Positions 48,460 through 61,490 of a stretch of DNA of 64,000 bases are shown here, in pieces. The position numbers were made by a program, and so were the translations under genes. The first letter of the stretch is position 1; every line of letters starts with the position of its first letter. Source of the stretch: Metaphire vulgaris (Eukaryota; Annelida; Clitellata; Crassiclitellata; Megascolecidae); contig CM030853.1 of assembly GCA_018105865.1 (NCBI GenBank), positions 3,049,929-3,113,928 of the forward strand, read 5' to 3'. The notes under the pieces are model-generated. The model worked only from the letters and a program-made list of their open reading frames with translations. It was not told where the DNA came from and searched no databases.

Positions 48460-48960
48460 CAGATCGACCGATCACTATACCCCGACCCTGGGGCCGTGGG
48501 CTCTGCGGCCAGATATTGGCCACGCCCACCGCTGTCGATCGGCCGTAGTGGGCGTTGCTCATTGTCTGGCTGCGGCGCTAAGACTTCTGCTGTGACATAC
48601 TTTATTAAAATTATTATTAATAATAGGTCGTGCTTCTCCGCGTTTGGCTTATGAATATTCATTTATAATCGTGATCAGACTCGCATCAAGTAACATGTTT
48701 ATTATTATTATTATTATTATTGTTATTATTATTATTAATTATTATTAAGAGCGACGAACAGAGGTCATATTATGAATATTCATAAAAATGTATTGTCCAT
48801 CGGTTTTGCTTCCAATAGCTGGTCATTATTGCTAGTGAATATGTGAATATTTATAAAGTTTTAGCACACTGACGAAATCCATCGCCTTACGCCTACGAAG
48901 CGTTGAATATTCATATTCTCGCGTGATCACGTGACAATGGGCGGGACTTCTCGCTAGGGC
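48460..48960 (-). promoter_or_regulatory. Putative Mxd upstream/promoter region with E-box, GC boxes and ATGAATATTCAT palindromes
   Basis: Upstream of the Mxd ATG there is a CpG-richer stretch with CCACGCCC (about 48519), a perfect E-box CACGTG (48928-48933) and GGGCGGG (48939-48945). Perfect 12-bp palindromes ATGAATATTCAT occur at 48651-48662 and 48772-48783, and a one-mismatch copy at 48903-48914. The E-box is the site bound by MYC/MXD-MAX dimers, so autoregulation is possible but inferred. The transcription start and any non-coding first exon are not visible. Confidence 0.35.
48696..48748. repeat. (ATT)n microsatellite upstream of Mxd
   Basis: ATT about 15 units with breaks; lies between two ATGAATATTCAT palindromes. 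Confidence 0.9.
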
Positions 48961-48999
48961 GTCGACTCAAAAAACAGGCGTAGCGTGTCCTCAGCAGGG

Positions 49000-50150
49000 C
49001 ATATTATCAGGGCCAACTAGATGGTATTATATACCCGAGACCCTGGGGCTATACTGTAGACCGTTGGACGGATTAAGTTCTAGCGCAGCAGGGGGGAGGG
49101 TTCCAGGGTTTGTTTGACGTTGCAATGAACATAGAAAAGACGAGAGTGTCTTCTGGGGACGGGGGAGGGGAGAGGAGAGTTTACGTCTGTTTGTTGCGTG
49201 ACCTCGTCGACACGAAAAGCTCACGCCTGCTAAACAACCTATAATAGGGCGGCAAACGTTGGTCCCCTTCCCCGTGCAAACGGCGCATAACGCCCGGTAA
49301 TAAGGTTGGGGCATGGGTCCGTGTGTTTTCTGCGGGTCGTAATACCGTGATCGCTTGTTTCAAAGTGGATGAGGAGTTAGGGGGAGGGGGTCGATTTTTA
49401 TTGAGTCTTCAAAGCGATCGCCGCCGTACGAACACACAGACAAACTGAGATAAAAGGATTTAATTAATCCGGTTTTGGGATCAAAGCAAATACCCAGTGT
49501 TTCGTATACGGTGATCCTATTCCGATAGGGGCACCCACTTTCCTTCCTACAATACTCAACTTGACGCAAGCGGATGCGTGCACATCGGGTGAGAAATACG
49601 ATAAGCACCCTGTTTGGGGTGAATTTAATTTTAAGTTAGCTGCGGGGGTGTTACCGAGATCCTTATAACCCTGCTTTACGATCGATCTGCGTGTTCTGTT
49701 GTAGTCGGCTTTCTATCAGCCGACCTGACAGTTAGGCCTAGTTAGGTCTGCAGAAGTGTCCTCATAAAAGTTAGGAAGCATAAATGGTCTGTGTTTTAGA
49801 CTACTTTTAGTCGCCTAAAAACTCTGCCTCCAAGGCCTCGTTCTGGTCTAGACTAAAACGCCTCGACGCCAAAAGTCATCTGGTAAGGCAATGTTGCATC
49901 AGATACTAAAGTGTAACTAAACGAAGGGCGTTTATAGGCCTAGGCCTACATGTACATGTAAGTCAGTCCGGTCAGATTTCGCCATCTTGGAATACGTCAT
50001 TACAGTATGCACTTGAATTTCAAGCCAGTAAAGGCCTGATTCGTGTAAAGCCTCATTTTAAATACGGACCTAACAACATGTTGTGCGTCTTATGTTAATT
50101 TTCCCATCATATTGTATGACCAAAAAATTCTTCCCACTAAGCACGGTCAC
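49000..50150. other. Upstream intergenic sequence, nothing supported
   Basis: No microsatellite longer than 20 bp and no good splice-bounded frame. Confidence 0.4.
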
Positions 50151-50167
50151 GTGATCGTGGTGTCAGC

Positions 50168-50333
50168 GTTTATAATATAGACTCTGGACTCCGGGGGAAA
50201 ACTTACAAAGCCGGGAGGAAGTCAGCTAGGGGGCTGCTGTTAGTTGATGTAGTATGCCAAAATTTCCGGGGAATTTGACATTTCCGGGGTAAAGGGCAAT
50301 TTTTCCCCCGGAAACGGCCTAGATTAAACCCTG
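50168..50333. mobile_element. GTTTAAT-ended MITE, copy 2
   Basis: Shares CTGGACTCCGGGGG, CTGTTAG, AAAATTTCCGGGG and GGAAACGGCCTA blocks in order with 6355-6546; the left tip is worn (GTTTATAATATAG). Confidence 0.5.
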
Positions 50334-50707
50334 CGTGGTGTTCGAGTTTTCAGAAAAGCAACGGGCAGAGGGTTAACCTCTTCCACTACTCCCCTCCCCA
50401 ACAGTCACCGGAAAATGGAACATTGCATTTCCTAGACGTTGCTATTGTAAATCCGAAATTGTGTATAGGCCTAAATATTTGCAACATCAATGTCAATGAT
50501 TTATATAGCGATTTGACAATAGCTCACTACTAGTTACCAGTCTAAACTTTTAAAGCGCTTACGCAGACCATATTAAGTTAATATACATCGCTTATATTAT
50601 ATTATAACATCTAAAGCTTACAGGGTTTTAGTAATCATTCGGATCTGATAAATTTTGGGGCGAATTTATCGTGGTTCAGAGTTAATTAATTCGAATGTTC
50701 ATTTCTG

Positions 50708-50761
50708 TATCCGTCCGTCTGTCCGTTTGTTTGTCTGTCTGTCTCTGTCTGTCTGTCTGTC

Positions 50762-50827
<66 letters not shown>
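50708..50827. repeat. (CTGT)n then (CT)n
   Basis: About 90 bp of CTGT, then about 30 bp of CT. Confidence 0.9.
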
Positions 50828-50830
<3 letters not shown>

Positions 50831-51086
50831 CGAATTAAAAACAGACATGCTCTGACGACCAACCAAGAAAATCAGCGCCATATAAATGATTTGTTCAGCA
50901 GCACATAACAGGAAAAAATGCCTATTTCCGTCCCTACCTTCCCCCCTCCGACACACTTTGCCCTCTGCCATACTTAGACGGCAGGCAGTATCATGATAAA
51001 CAGAGCTCCCCTAAATTCTATTATCATAGAAATAGATTTCCGTGACTATGCTTCTCATAATAAAGAATCGTCGACGGAATCTCCCT

Positions 51087-51167
51087 TTAACCCCTTAACT
51101 GGGCAACTATTTGTGACTCAATGTAAAATGGACGAGTGTTACTCGGGGCACCCAGTTAAGGGGTTAA
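51087..51167. mobile_element. 81-bp TTAA-ended palindromic MITE, copy 4
   Basis: Same inverted ends; interior keeps GACTCAATGTAAAATGGA but is more diverged. A worn relative may lie at 27904-27967 (AACACTTAACTG ... CAGTTAAGGGGTTAA). Confidence 0.65.
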
Positions 51168-52416
51168 AAACGTCATCTATTTTGCCGTCCTAAACTGAGA
51201 AGAATGACGCAACTGCTGACCCAGCCTTAGGAGCTGGGGTATCAACTGCCAGTGAAGATATGGTTTGGGTCGACCCTAGGCTCACGTTTCGGCCATCAGT
51301 GGGGGGGGGTAGTCCGATGACCAAACTATACCTCTTCTCAAGGCGCGATTTGTAGGTAGGGAAGGGGAATCCCTCCACTGCCCAACCACATCACCCTACT
51401 GCTACATCCCCCACAGCTACATCCCCCACTGCTACATTTCCCCAACAACTACACTCCCTCCAAGTTCGACATGTTCCCCCCACCTCTCCAGGTCACAAAT
51501 CGCACCCTGCCTCTTCCCATCCCGGAAAAGAGATTATAGTATCTTTTCAGGTAGTCTTCGTTCCAATCTTTAGGATTATGCTCACTGGCGTAAACGCGGA
51601 GGAAAAGTGGGAGGGTGGTGGGGACCTCCATTACTCCATACATTCCCTTGTCTATGATAGCCTCTCAAAAAGTGGCGTGGGGCTCGAGCCCAGAGGTCTA
51701 ATAAAAGTTTGCGCCTATGAGTATGCTTTTCGTATGGAAACAGCTGAAGCAGTTGAAATACAGTACAGTACTTTGTCCAGAAAATTTGGATGCTGACGAT
51801 ATATTCTGCCACCTAGCAACTGCCACGGAAACTGCGTGCAGATCCCCTGGCGAATGCAGTGTGCATTAGATGTTCAATATGTCTTAATATGGGAGGATTT
51901 TTACACACATATACAACACACACACACACACACACAAAACACACTGTATCCTGTATATATATTATATATATATATTCGAGATTTTTACTGACTTTTTTCC
52001 CCTTATCATTATCGGCCACAGATTTCGAGACTTACATTTAGCATCTCTTCAAATGGAACAGTCTGGACGAGGGAGCAGTATCAATTAACAAGATTTAAAG
52101 TGGTTCAGGTCTACCATGTGTGAGAACCATAAACAACAAACAGATTCAAAAGTTAGGCCTATATGTGCAAACTAGGTTATTGGTTTTCGCAAAAGGCTAA
52201 CTTAGCCTCCCAAACCACTTAGAATGGCGTTGTTATTTGGACCTCCCAATTTAGCATCTCTCTGTTAATATCGATTTCCTTTTCAATAAGACGAAGATCT
52301 TCTTTAAAAATGGATTGTTTCGATTTGACGTCGTCGTTACAATAAAAGTCGAAATCAAAATTTTGTATCAGAGCGTAAATAATTTCATAAGTAGATGAAA
52401 ATGAACGCAATTCGAA

Positions 52417-53187
52417 GTTGAGCGGCTTCTTCGGAATGAAATAATACTATTGTTTATTTTAATTGACGATGGATTTTACCACATGACGTCGACGTTTTAC
52501 TAAGCATCCAATGAAAGACTCTTGCGTCCCTAACTTTACCGTTAAAACAGACCGATAACCGATGTTTCAATGGGATGACATTCATAGTAAGGATAAGAAT
52601 GCTCAGTAGTGTTACGGCTGGATAACTACGGTGGTCAATGGTGGTAACTCTCGTGTTGATTCGTTAGGTTATCATCGGAGTTTAAACTGGCGTTAACATA
52701 TCTCCGGTTATTTTACAGATTTCTGTAGGATCATCGTACGGGTGTTTATTATGATGCGTTGGGTTAAATGATGGTCAAAGCAGGATTAATATGAAAGCAT
52801 TAAGTCAGGACTTAAAATGGTGTCATTCTACCGACAGTAGAAGGAGGCATGCATCCTGATAATGTCGGGCTGTGGTGCAAACTGCGTCTCGCGAGACTGG
52901 AATCTTTTAATGCAGACACGCGCCTTTTCCAGCATTTGGGCTAATAGCACAAGCAGACGCTGTACAAATGTTCTATTTATTTTTTAGGTGGAATTTCAGA
53001 GGCCCCTGGAATCAAGCAAAACAGCTCAGTGAAACATAATCAAGAGCCCGTAAAATTTCTTGTTTCTCTAACCTGAACAAAACGAGAGAAGTCGGATAAA
53101 TTTGAATGATCTTGACAAACGTCATGCTGCATTATTTTTCTCTTCGAACGTAAGCAAAGGCAAGAGTTTTCTTGTACAATCTCCAGT
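52417..53187. repeat. Direct duplication, copy A (about 770 bp)
   Basis: Matches copy B at 53318-54088 over its whole length with scattered substitutions and small indels, including ACCGATAACCGATGTTTCAA and GTCATTCTACCGACAGTAGA blocks. The two copies are separated by an AAT microsatellite. No convincing coding frame in either. Confidence 0.75.
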
Positions 53188-53190
53188 CTT

Positions 53191-53232
53191 AATAATAATA
53201 ATAGTAATAATAAAATAATAATAAAATAATAA

Positions 53233-53307
<75 letters not shown>
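53191..53307. repeat. (AAT)n microsatellite between duplicated copies
   Basis: About 117 bp of AAT with AAAAT breaks at the left. Confidence 0.95.
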
Positions 53308-53309
<2 letters not shown>

Positions 53310-53317
53310 TAAGCGAA

Positions 53318-54088
53318 ATTGAGCGACTTCTTCGGAATGAAATAATATGTCGAAATGATACTAAACTTATTGTTTATTTTAACGATAAATTTACTACGTG
53401 GCGACGTTTTGATAAACATCCAATGAAGTCTCTCACGTTCTCAACTTTACCGTTAAAACAGACCGATAACCGATGTTTCAATGGGATGACATTCAGAGTA
53501 AAGGATAATAATGCTCAGTAGTGTTACGGCTGGATAAGCACGTTGGTCAGTGGTGGTTACTCTCGTGCTGACTCGTCACGTTATCACTGGAGTTTAAACG
53601 GGCGTTAACATATCTCCGGTTATTTTACAGATTTCTGTAGGATCAATGGTCATCGTACGGGTGTTTATAATGCGTTGGGTTAAATGATGGTCAAAGCAGG
53701 ATTAATATGAAAGGCGTTTGCTCAGGCCTTGAAATGGTGTCATTCTACCGACAGTAGAAGGAGGCATGCATCCTGCTACAGTTGGGCTGCGGTGTCGACT
53801 GCGTCTCGTGAGACTGGAATCTTTTAATACAGTACACGGGTCTTTGCCAGCATTTAGCAGACGCTGTACAAATATTTTATTTTATTTTATTTTAGGTGGA
53901 AACCCAGAGGCACAGAAAACGAGCAAACCCGTAAAATTTCGTGTTTCTCTATAACCTGAACAAAACGGAAGAAGACGAGTAAATTTGAAGAATTTTGACA
54001 CGCGTCATGACTCATGCTACTCTACATTATTTTTCTCTTCGAACTTAAAGCAAAGGCAAGAAGAGTCTCCTCGTGGAATCCACGGTCT
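53318..54088. repeat. Direct duplication, copy B
   Basis: Partner of 52417-53187 in the same orientation; begins GAAATTGAGCGACTTCTTCG and ends near AAAGCAAAGGCAAGAAG. Divergence suggests the event is old. Confidence 0.75.
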
Positions 54089-54339
54089 ACACAATTCTCA
54101 AAAGAAAAGCCGGTAATTTTCAGCCTCTGTTAAAAACTAACAAGATTATTCTGGAACTATTTCTTGCCAGATGAACCGCATGACACCGGTGCGTCGGCGC
54201 CACTTTGTAGCCATCCGCCGCTTAAGTTTAAACCCGTCGGCCGAGAAGCATCTGCACCTACAAGACGCCAGTTGAAAAATGTCTTGAGGAAACTGCCTTC
54301 TACCTGCCTTTCTGTACGGTGTACCTTTCCTCGAATTAG

Positions 54340-54472
<133 letters not shown>

Positions 54473-55142
54473 GGCAGAAAGAAGTTCCTTTTAACTGATT
54501 AGCCAATTAAATTTGTTCCTGGTCGACGGTAATTTGAACCACACCCTCCACCCAACTGGATTTCCTGCAGCTAAATTTGCTCAGGTATATCGAGCGTTTA
54601 CCTGGATTTCCCGTCTCCGCTCTAATCCCTAGTAATACAACCTGCCTTTAAGCCAGCCGCGGTGTAATTTTAGACGCAAGGAAAGTTCGTTCCATCAAAG
54701 CAAGCGCTTAAAACAAAGAAGAGACGACTGTAGTCCAAAATCAATAGCGAATTAGACACAGAGGCGGAACCACGGGGGGGGGCGAGACCCCCGTACCCAC
54801 CCCCGCCAGTGGCTAAGCCAATTGCCAACGAATTGAACTACATGTTCGAAATATCCGCCTTCGTGTTAATATTTGTCGTATGGCGTTTGACGTGAATATC
54901 ACGGAATTGTCCATAGAATCGAACGCCTTGGCACTGTCAGTAAACCTTTCAGTTTTTGAAAGTCCCTTAAATTCCAACATTTTGAGGGTGCAGACTGCCC
55001 TTTTCCCATCCGTTTCCGCGTCTGTCTCGCGTATTTCGTCATTTCTTGCTTCGGTATGTTGCCACTTTCTTCTTTTCTTTTTTTCTGTTTCCCCTACCTA
55101 CATTCTGCCAACTTTTCTCTTCCCCTTATTGCCAATTACCGT

Positions 55143-55144
<2 letters not shown>

Positions 55145-55201
<57 letters not shown>
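55145..55201. repeat. (CT)n microsatellite
   Basis: 28 CT units. Confidence 0.9.
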
Positions 55202-55206
<5 letters not shown>

Positions 55207-55913
55207 TCTAGTCCATATTTGTTCGTCCATGACGTCTATGAATTCGGCGATTTTTTCTAAATTGTTAACGATTTTAAAGTATTTGTTCCTTATTGGGTGT
55301 TATATATTTAAAATGTTATTAGGCCCTCTATCAGATAACAACGTATCGGCAAATATGTATTATAATTTATAATCCAACGATTTTATCACGTATCACAAGT
55401 CGAAATATTGCTACTGAACACAGGTCTTCCACAGTACCAATGTACACGTAACATCTGACCTATTGACATATAGGCCCATTGTGAAACAGAAAATTTGCTG
55501 ATCATCGTGGAATTTCCACTTATCCTTTCAAACATTTTATTAACAAATAGGCCAAATGATGAGTGCATATTTGCTGCTGTATTGGACTACTTTTGCTAGA
55601 ATCTCATTGCTCACATCCCTATATCGTTTTCTTGCCCCTGAGGTGATCGGGGAGAGGGGAGGTAGGGGACGGACGGACGGAAGGAAGGAAAGGGAAGGGA
55701 GGGATGAAGAGGAGGGATGAAATTCCCTGATCTATCGGGAGTGCATACGCATCGATTGAAAACTTCCATTGTCAGTTTTCGCCACTGAAATATAGGAGTG
55801 AAATAATTAGTCGCCAGCGGCTGGACTTGATAGCCGCTCAGTCTGTTTTTATGACACGCGTAATGATGACTCAACTCATGACTCATACAGAATGCCACAT
55901 GAGTCCCCGATCG

Positions 55914-55918
<5 letters not shown>

Positions 55919-55989
<71 letters not shown>
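55919..55989. repeat. (AT)n microsatellite
   Basis: About 35 uninterrupted AT units. Confidence 0.95.
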
Positions 55990-55992
<3 letters not shown>

Positions 55993-56734
55993 TCGGATGC
56001 AGGTGGGAATTGAGATGAATCCTGTTGCTACACAGAGAAAAAACCAGTTACAACCTGTCAAATTGATTGTATTTAAGGGTACATAATTCGCTAAAACACA
56101 AAAGGTGTACACTTTACGATCTAATAAATAAAAAAACCAAGAGACTAAGAGTGATTAGTTTAACATTGTAACGGTGTAACATTAGCATGTTATGTTCAAC
56201 CGATTTGTCAATGCGTCAGTAACAATTAACATGACATTTTTACTATCAAATCCATTATCAAAATTATTATTATTATTATTATTATTAAACTTTTACATCA
56301 TCATCATCATCGCCGTCATCATCGCCATCATCATCATTATCACCATCGCCGCCATTAAGAATTGCATATTAATCTCTGTACAAAAGCCTTAACCACAACC
56401 GATGATCGTAACATAAATGACAGGATCAATATCAATATTAGTTCAATAGGCGGCTATTTATATAGCGCGAATTACGATTATAGCTGAGACCGCCGTACTT
56501 GGACTTTGGTCGAATACTTGCAAAACAATGTTGCTCCGACCAAGGAATTGTACTGACTACGGCACCGACAGGCGTTGTCTCCTTCCCCCTCCTCCCACTC
56601 CCCATTCCGGAACCCTGGCTGTGCATCTTACTTGCAAGCGTATTGCGGTCAAATTGATTGATTGCGAAAAATCCAGTTAAAATGTTCCTATACGGACGAT
56701 GGAAAATAAATACCATTGCAGCAGTCTTGGCTAA

Positions 56735-56972
56735 TTACGGAACGACGTTGGATGTCGTTGCGTACCAATTGAACGTCGTTTGTTGCGTTTGTTGATGTTC
56801 CTGGCCGGTACTATCCGTCGAATAATTCGTAAATTCTAGGATGAAAGAGGACGCGCACTTTGGTCCGGTAACAGAGTGCCTGTCAACGCCAGGGTATTTA
56901 TTAAGTATCTTAACCCCACGCGACAGCATGATCTTTGGTCTGTTGAGCTTGCCTTCCTCTAAAAATGTCATC
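56735..56972 (-). CDS. Candidate terminal coding exon, function unknown
   Basis: TG/T-rich tract ending TTTAATTTAG is followed by one base, 78 codons and TAA. It starts MTFLEEGKLNRPKIMLSRGV and ends NWYATTSNVVP. There is a stop just upstream in frame, consistent with an intron. Amino-acid use is balanced, unlike nearby repeat-derived frames, but no family is recognised. The ATG could also be a true start, making a small single-exon ORF. Confidence 0.3.
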
Positions 56973-57055
56973 CTAAATTAAACAACACACACACACATAT
57001 GCACACGCGCTCGCAAAAGACACATTGGAATACAGATAAAATGGCTTGTCGTCCA

Positions 57056-57243
57056 GTGTTTATTCTAGGCCTTCTCTGGGGGGAATTCCCCTCCCTATAC
57101 AAGTTTTAAAATTCCCTCCCCCCAAAATTTATATGTTGGCTGGGGGGATGGACATTTCCCCTCCAAAAGTGTGGAGACTCAGACCTTGTCCCCACAAAAC
57201 ATTTCAAAATCTGCCCCCAATGTCAAGGTGGCTAGAATAAACA
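57056..57243. mobile_element. GTGTTTATTCTAG-ended MITE
   Basis: Perfect 13-bp inverted ends GTGTTTATTCTAG / CTAGAATAAACAC. Interior has repeated GGGG-AATT and CCCC-AAA blocks. Likely a sub-family of the GTTTAAT-ended MITEs. Confidence 0.55.
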
Positions 57244-57340
57244 CTAATGCCGTCTTATCCACTGCAACTACAATCATATGCTAAACAAGGTGAATGTGTT
57301 TGGAAGCAATTGCTAAGCAGATAATAAATAGATAGATAGA

Positions 57341-57380
<40 letters not shown>

Positions 57381-57449
57381 AAAATAAAATAAAATAAATA
57401 AAATGCGCTAAATGTCCGATTGTATTCGAGCCATTCGGTCTAATTCGAA

Positions 57450-57554
57450 TTAATTTGTGTACACTGTATTTCGTATGCTGTTTGGCGCATTCTCTCTTTC
57501 CTCTGCTAAGTTCGTCTGCGAGTTTTGTGAATAATAATCATTATTCCCTCTGTC
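57450..57554 (-). CDS. Weak candidate terminal exon
   Basis: After GCTCATCCGGACAG on the minus strand there is a frame reading GNNDYYSQNSQTNLAEEREN and ending NTVYTN then TAA. The region up to 57750 is CpG-rich and open in several frames, so the call rests on composition and one possible acceptor only. Confidence 0.18.
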   Translation of the reverse strand, partial: DRGNNDYYSQNSQTNLAEERENAPNSIRNTVYTN

Positions 57555-57985
57555 CGGATGAGCGCAGACGACAGACGACCGTCGTATGCCATCTTGGCGC
57601 GCAATTGATATTCCCCGCAGTGCCGACCGGAACGACCGACCGACCGCCAGGTGGAGACCTTTTGTCCTCGACGACACTCCGGAGCGGACGCGCCTCGCAT
57701 GCCGAATAAGACGGCGACGCAGCCCACCCCCCAAACAAAGGGCAATGTTCGACGGACTATAATACAGTCCCTCCTGCTACCCCGTGCTGCTGCTTCCGTT
57801 TGAGGCAATGTACGGAAGAACCAGAGGACAGTATAACACTTATTCGGACACGCGTCTTGCAAGCGCATCGACTTCCTTAGAAAGCGTTGAGTTGTCGTTC
57901 GTTTCCACGCTTCTGAACTTAGCTTGCTCGGGTTTGTTTGTCTCCTGTACACAGGCTTACTTAGCCTCCTAAATCACTTCAAACA

Positions 57986-57988
<3 letters not shown>

Positions 57989-58077
<89 letters not shown>

Positions 58078-58116
58078 ATAATAGTAGTAGTAGTAGTAGT
58101 AGTGGTAGTAGTAGTA

Positions 58117-58155
<39 letters not shown>

Positions 58156-58206
58156 GTGGTAGTAGTAGTAGTGGTAGTAGTAGTAGTAGTGGTAGCAGTA
58201 GTAGTG

Positions 58207-58278
<72 letters not shown>

Positions 58279-58279
58279 T
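57989..58279. repeat. (ATT)n / (AGT)n compound array
   Basis: ATT about 15 units, then about 240 bp of AGT with AAT and GGT variants. Confidence 0.95.
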
Positions 58280-58295
58280 TGCTCTTGTTCAGGGA

Positions 58296-58518
58296 CGGTT
58301 CCACGTTGGGGAGGGGTGACTGGGGATGCACCCTCACCGAGTTGTTTTTGCTTGTCAGCATTTTTGAAGGTTTATTCACATTATTTACTGGAGAAACACT
58401 GCTAATGACCTGTTTTTTGTTGGCTTGTCAACCTTTTTCGAGATTTCGTTTCACCCTCCTCACCAACTTCCTAGGAATTTCATTGCGTCCCCACCAAGAA
58501 TTCTTGGAACCGCCACTG
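58296..58518. mobile_element. hAT-like element, CGGTTCCA/GGAACCG family, copy 2
   Basis: CAGGGACGGTTCCA ... CTTGGAACCGCCACTG; shares GGGGATGCA near the left end with 23707-23979. Flanks CTCTTGTT / CTATTGCT are a worn duplication. Directly follows the ATT/AGT microsatellite. Confidence 0.55.
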
Positions 58519-59510
58519 CTATTGCTGTCGATTCTGTTATAGGCCTAAGGCCGTGCGACAACATATTGGTCGTTGTACTATAGGCTACCTTAGATTTCGA
58601 ACACCAGACCGTCTATAGATATATTCCTTTCTGTAGATTATATATTTTTATGATTTCGAATTCTTTTTATAATAATTATACGGGTTTCGTTTCACTTCGT
58701 TCATTGACATCATTGCACAATACAACGTTGACAGAATACCGGTAAATTTTTCCAGAAATGAACGGAATTCCGCCATATTTTTGACGCATCTCAAAAATTC
58801 ACGGACACACAGACATACACAAACAGACACACACACAGACACACACATACACACACACGGATAACACAATTAATCTTTAATAAAAGTCGTTTCAGTAGTT
58901 TGCCATTGCCTGTCTAGGGTTTTCAACAATTTACCTGTAATAGTTACGACATGTAAAGGTTTTTGTTCCGTTAATAATAAATTATTATTAAAAGCCTACA
59001 GCATAATCATCATCATCATCGCTGCCGCCGTTTCGCGCCACCCTTTGTCTGCTTCTCGTCGTGTACGACGAGCTGTACGCCAGAGGCGTACGCCCGGTCC
59101 GCTGTTCACGCTCAGTTTCTAGTACGCACATAATAACAAACCGTGCGGACATTAGGCGCTAAATCACGGCCCCAAACGCCGCCTGGTTGGACGCCGTCTG
59201 GCAGGCAGCGATAGCACGCGCACCACGGAGCAGACGGACGTGGAATCACCCAGCGAGAGGGAAACAGACAGACAGACAGACAGACAGACGGAGGGACGGA
59301 CGGACGGACAGACAGTGGAGAAAGGCGTAGGCGAGCACTAAAAAAGCAAGCGACAGGGCTTAATTTAGAGTGTCTGCAATCAGAGCCTCTCAAAATGGCA
59401 CGAACGACTGAAGATCGAGGGGCAGAGGAGGGGTAGGGGCTGCTTGGAATTGATCCGCTGCCAATATAAATAGCAGGGAGATGTAATAATTCTTCAGGTC
59501 TTGAAAGAAA

Positions 59511-59782
<272 letters not shown>

Positions 59783-59942
59783 TAGGAAAATCCCGGCGAC
59801 ACCGGTGCGTCGAAGGCTCCGCTGTGTCGTACGTCGTTTAGGGCGGCCTTCTTTAAACCACACGGCAAAATAATGTTCATATTCGACGGACGTTGCACGC
59901 ACGCTTTTGTGCATTCGACAAAGGCAAGACCAGCAATGAATA

Positions 59943-60120
59943 CAGTGAAACCCGCTTAATTGCATAGGTGCCGTGCAAGCCTTGCTTATGCGATTAACTG
60001 GGCAATGCAAATAGCCTGATAATTAATTGTATGCACAAAACACTGGTTCGGGTTTTTATGTTATTATGCGATTATGCGGGTTATGCAATTGAGCGGTATG
60101 CGATTAAGTGGGATCCACTG
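59943..60120. mobile_element. Pogo/Tigger-like MITE, copy 6
   Basis: CAGTGAAACCCGCTTAATTG ... GGGATCCACTG, TA on both flanks; lies about 165 bp past the GCC tract. Confidence 0.7.
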
Positions 60121-60969
60121 TAGCAGCAACCGGTAGAGAGAACATATCGACTTCTATCCAAAACAGAACTCAATACCAGCCTCCCACAGATAGAAGAAAC
60201 ACCATGCATGTATTAGGAACGTTTCCAAACATCGCCCTCTGCATTTTCGCCCTGCCCGTTCAATTTTTGCGAATTAAACGGGGCATCATTTTTGTCACAC
60301 CTGCAGTCTGTAGGCCTACCGCTAAAAGAAAAATTTGATTCACGCCTTCCCAAGTTTTTAACTTAAACCCCTGAATTCTTCAGGGATCGGTTTCATGTTT
60401 TCCCATTTGAATAAAATGCTCCACACATGAGTCGATGTAATATGAGGCAGATGGAGAATTTTGGCAGCTCAGATTTCGTAATCTGACTGCAAGCTAGCAG
60501 CGCGAAAGAAAACTATATACATAATCTACAGTAGTTTCATATTCAGTACAGTAATCTACGATAATTTTACAGTCAAAGTTTACTGTTTTGACTTATTGGT
60601 TCTGATTGGGCGAGCACAAAACATAGCATTCTACTGCGTATTCAATGATAGAAAAAAATCACATTTTAACCTGCAGACATGTTTGTCAGTAGTCGAAGGA
60701 ATGGAGCATAAATATTTTAAAATGTTAAAAATAAATCAGACATGTTTTTCAGTTTTCAATGGAATAGTCATATTCATTTGACTGGAAAAATTGGTTCATG
60801 CCTCCCAAAATTCTCGACTTTCCCAGACTTCTTCCGGTTTTAAGTTCTAATGCTTGCTTTTTTGACCGATACTTATTAACATAAAACTATTCACTGCCAA
60901 CGATAAGGAGAAAAACTGGCCAAAGACGCGCAAATTATCTCTTGAATATTCTTTTTTTCGAACATTCCA

Positions 60970-61371
60970 GCATTGTCCATTAATTCTGTCAACAATTTTG
61001 GGCAATTTTTGACCTACCCCCTTGTCAACAACTGTCAACTTTCACTACCCCCCATAATTACGTCAAAAACTTTTGATCCCCCCAAGATCAATGACAGGTC
61101 CCAATAACAAGGTTATTATTTTTTGTGGTGATGACCATTTTTTCCATTTTTGCTCATCGAGTGTCAAAATGTGGTGGTGATGACCTTTTTTGCCATGACT
61201 TTTTTCCATTGTAATAAGTAGTATTCCATGAAATTTCCTATTTTTTGATTATTTGTAAAAAGTGAAATTATTGATGTCAGCTTCTCTTGACCCCCCCCTC
61301 CCCTGTCAACAACTGTCAAACTTTTTCAAACCCCATCCCCTAAATTGTTGACGTAATTAATGGACAGCCCC
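60970..61371. mobile_element. GGGGCTGTCC-ended DNA element, uninterrupted copy
   Basis: Matches 29788-30358 along its length but lacks the nested MITE. The left tip is worn (CATTGTCCATTAATT); the right tip GGACAGCCCC is followed by TA. It ends just before the promoter-like stretch at 61381. Confidence 0.6.
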
Positions 61372-61380
61372 TAAACGGAC

Positions 61381-61490
61381 GCTCGCGCCATTGGCGGGGC
61401 GCAACTATATATATGAATATTCATATTTCCTGGAGTGGCGCGAACGGTTGGCCTGTGGCGCCTGATTAATATTCATGAGCCGCTCATGAA
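61381..61490 (+). promoter_or_regulatory. Promoter-like GC/CCAAT/TATA stretch upstream of the 61.6-kb exon
   Basis: Within 110 bp: GCGCCATTGGCGGGGC (inverted CCAAT-like core overlapping a GC box), a TATATATA run, a perfect ATGAATATTCAT palindrome at 61413-61424, and a near copy ATTAATATTCAT at 61465-61476. It starts right after the end of a TA-flanked DNA element. The same palindrome occurs upstream of Mxd. No transcript start can be proven. Confidence 0.3.
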
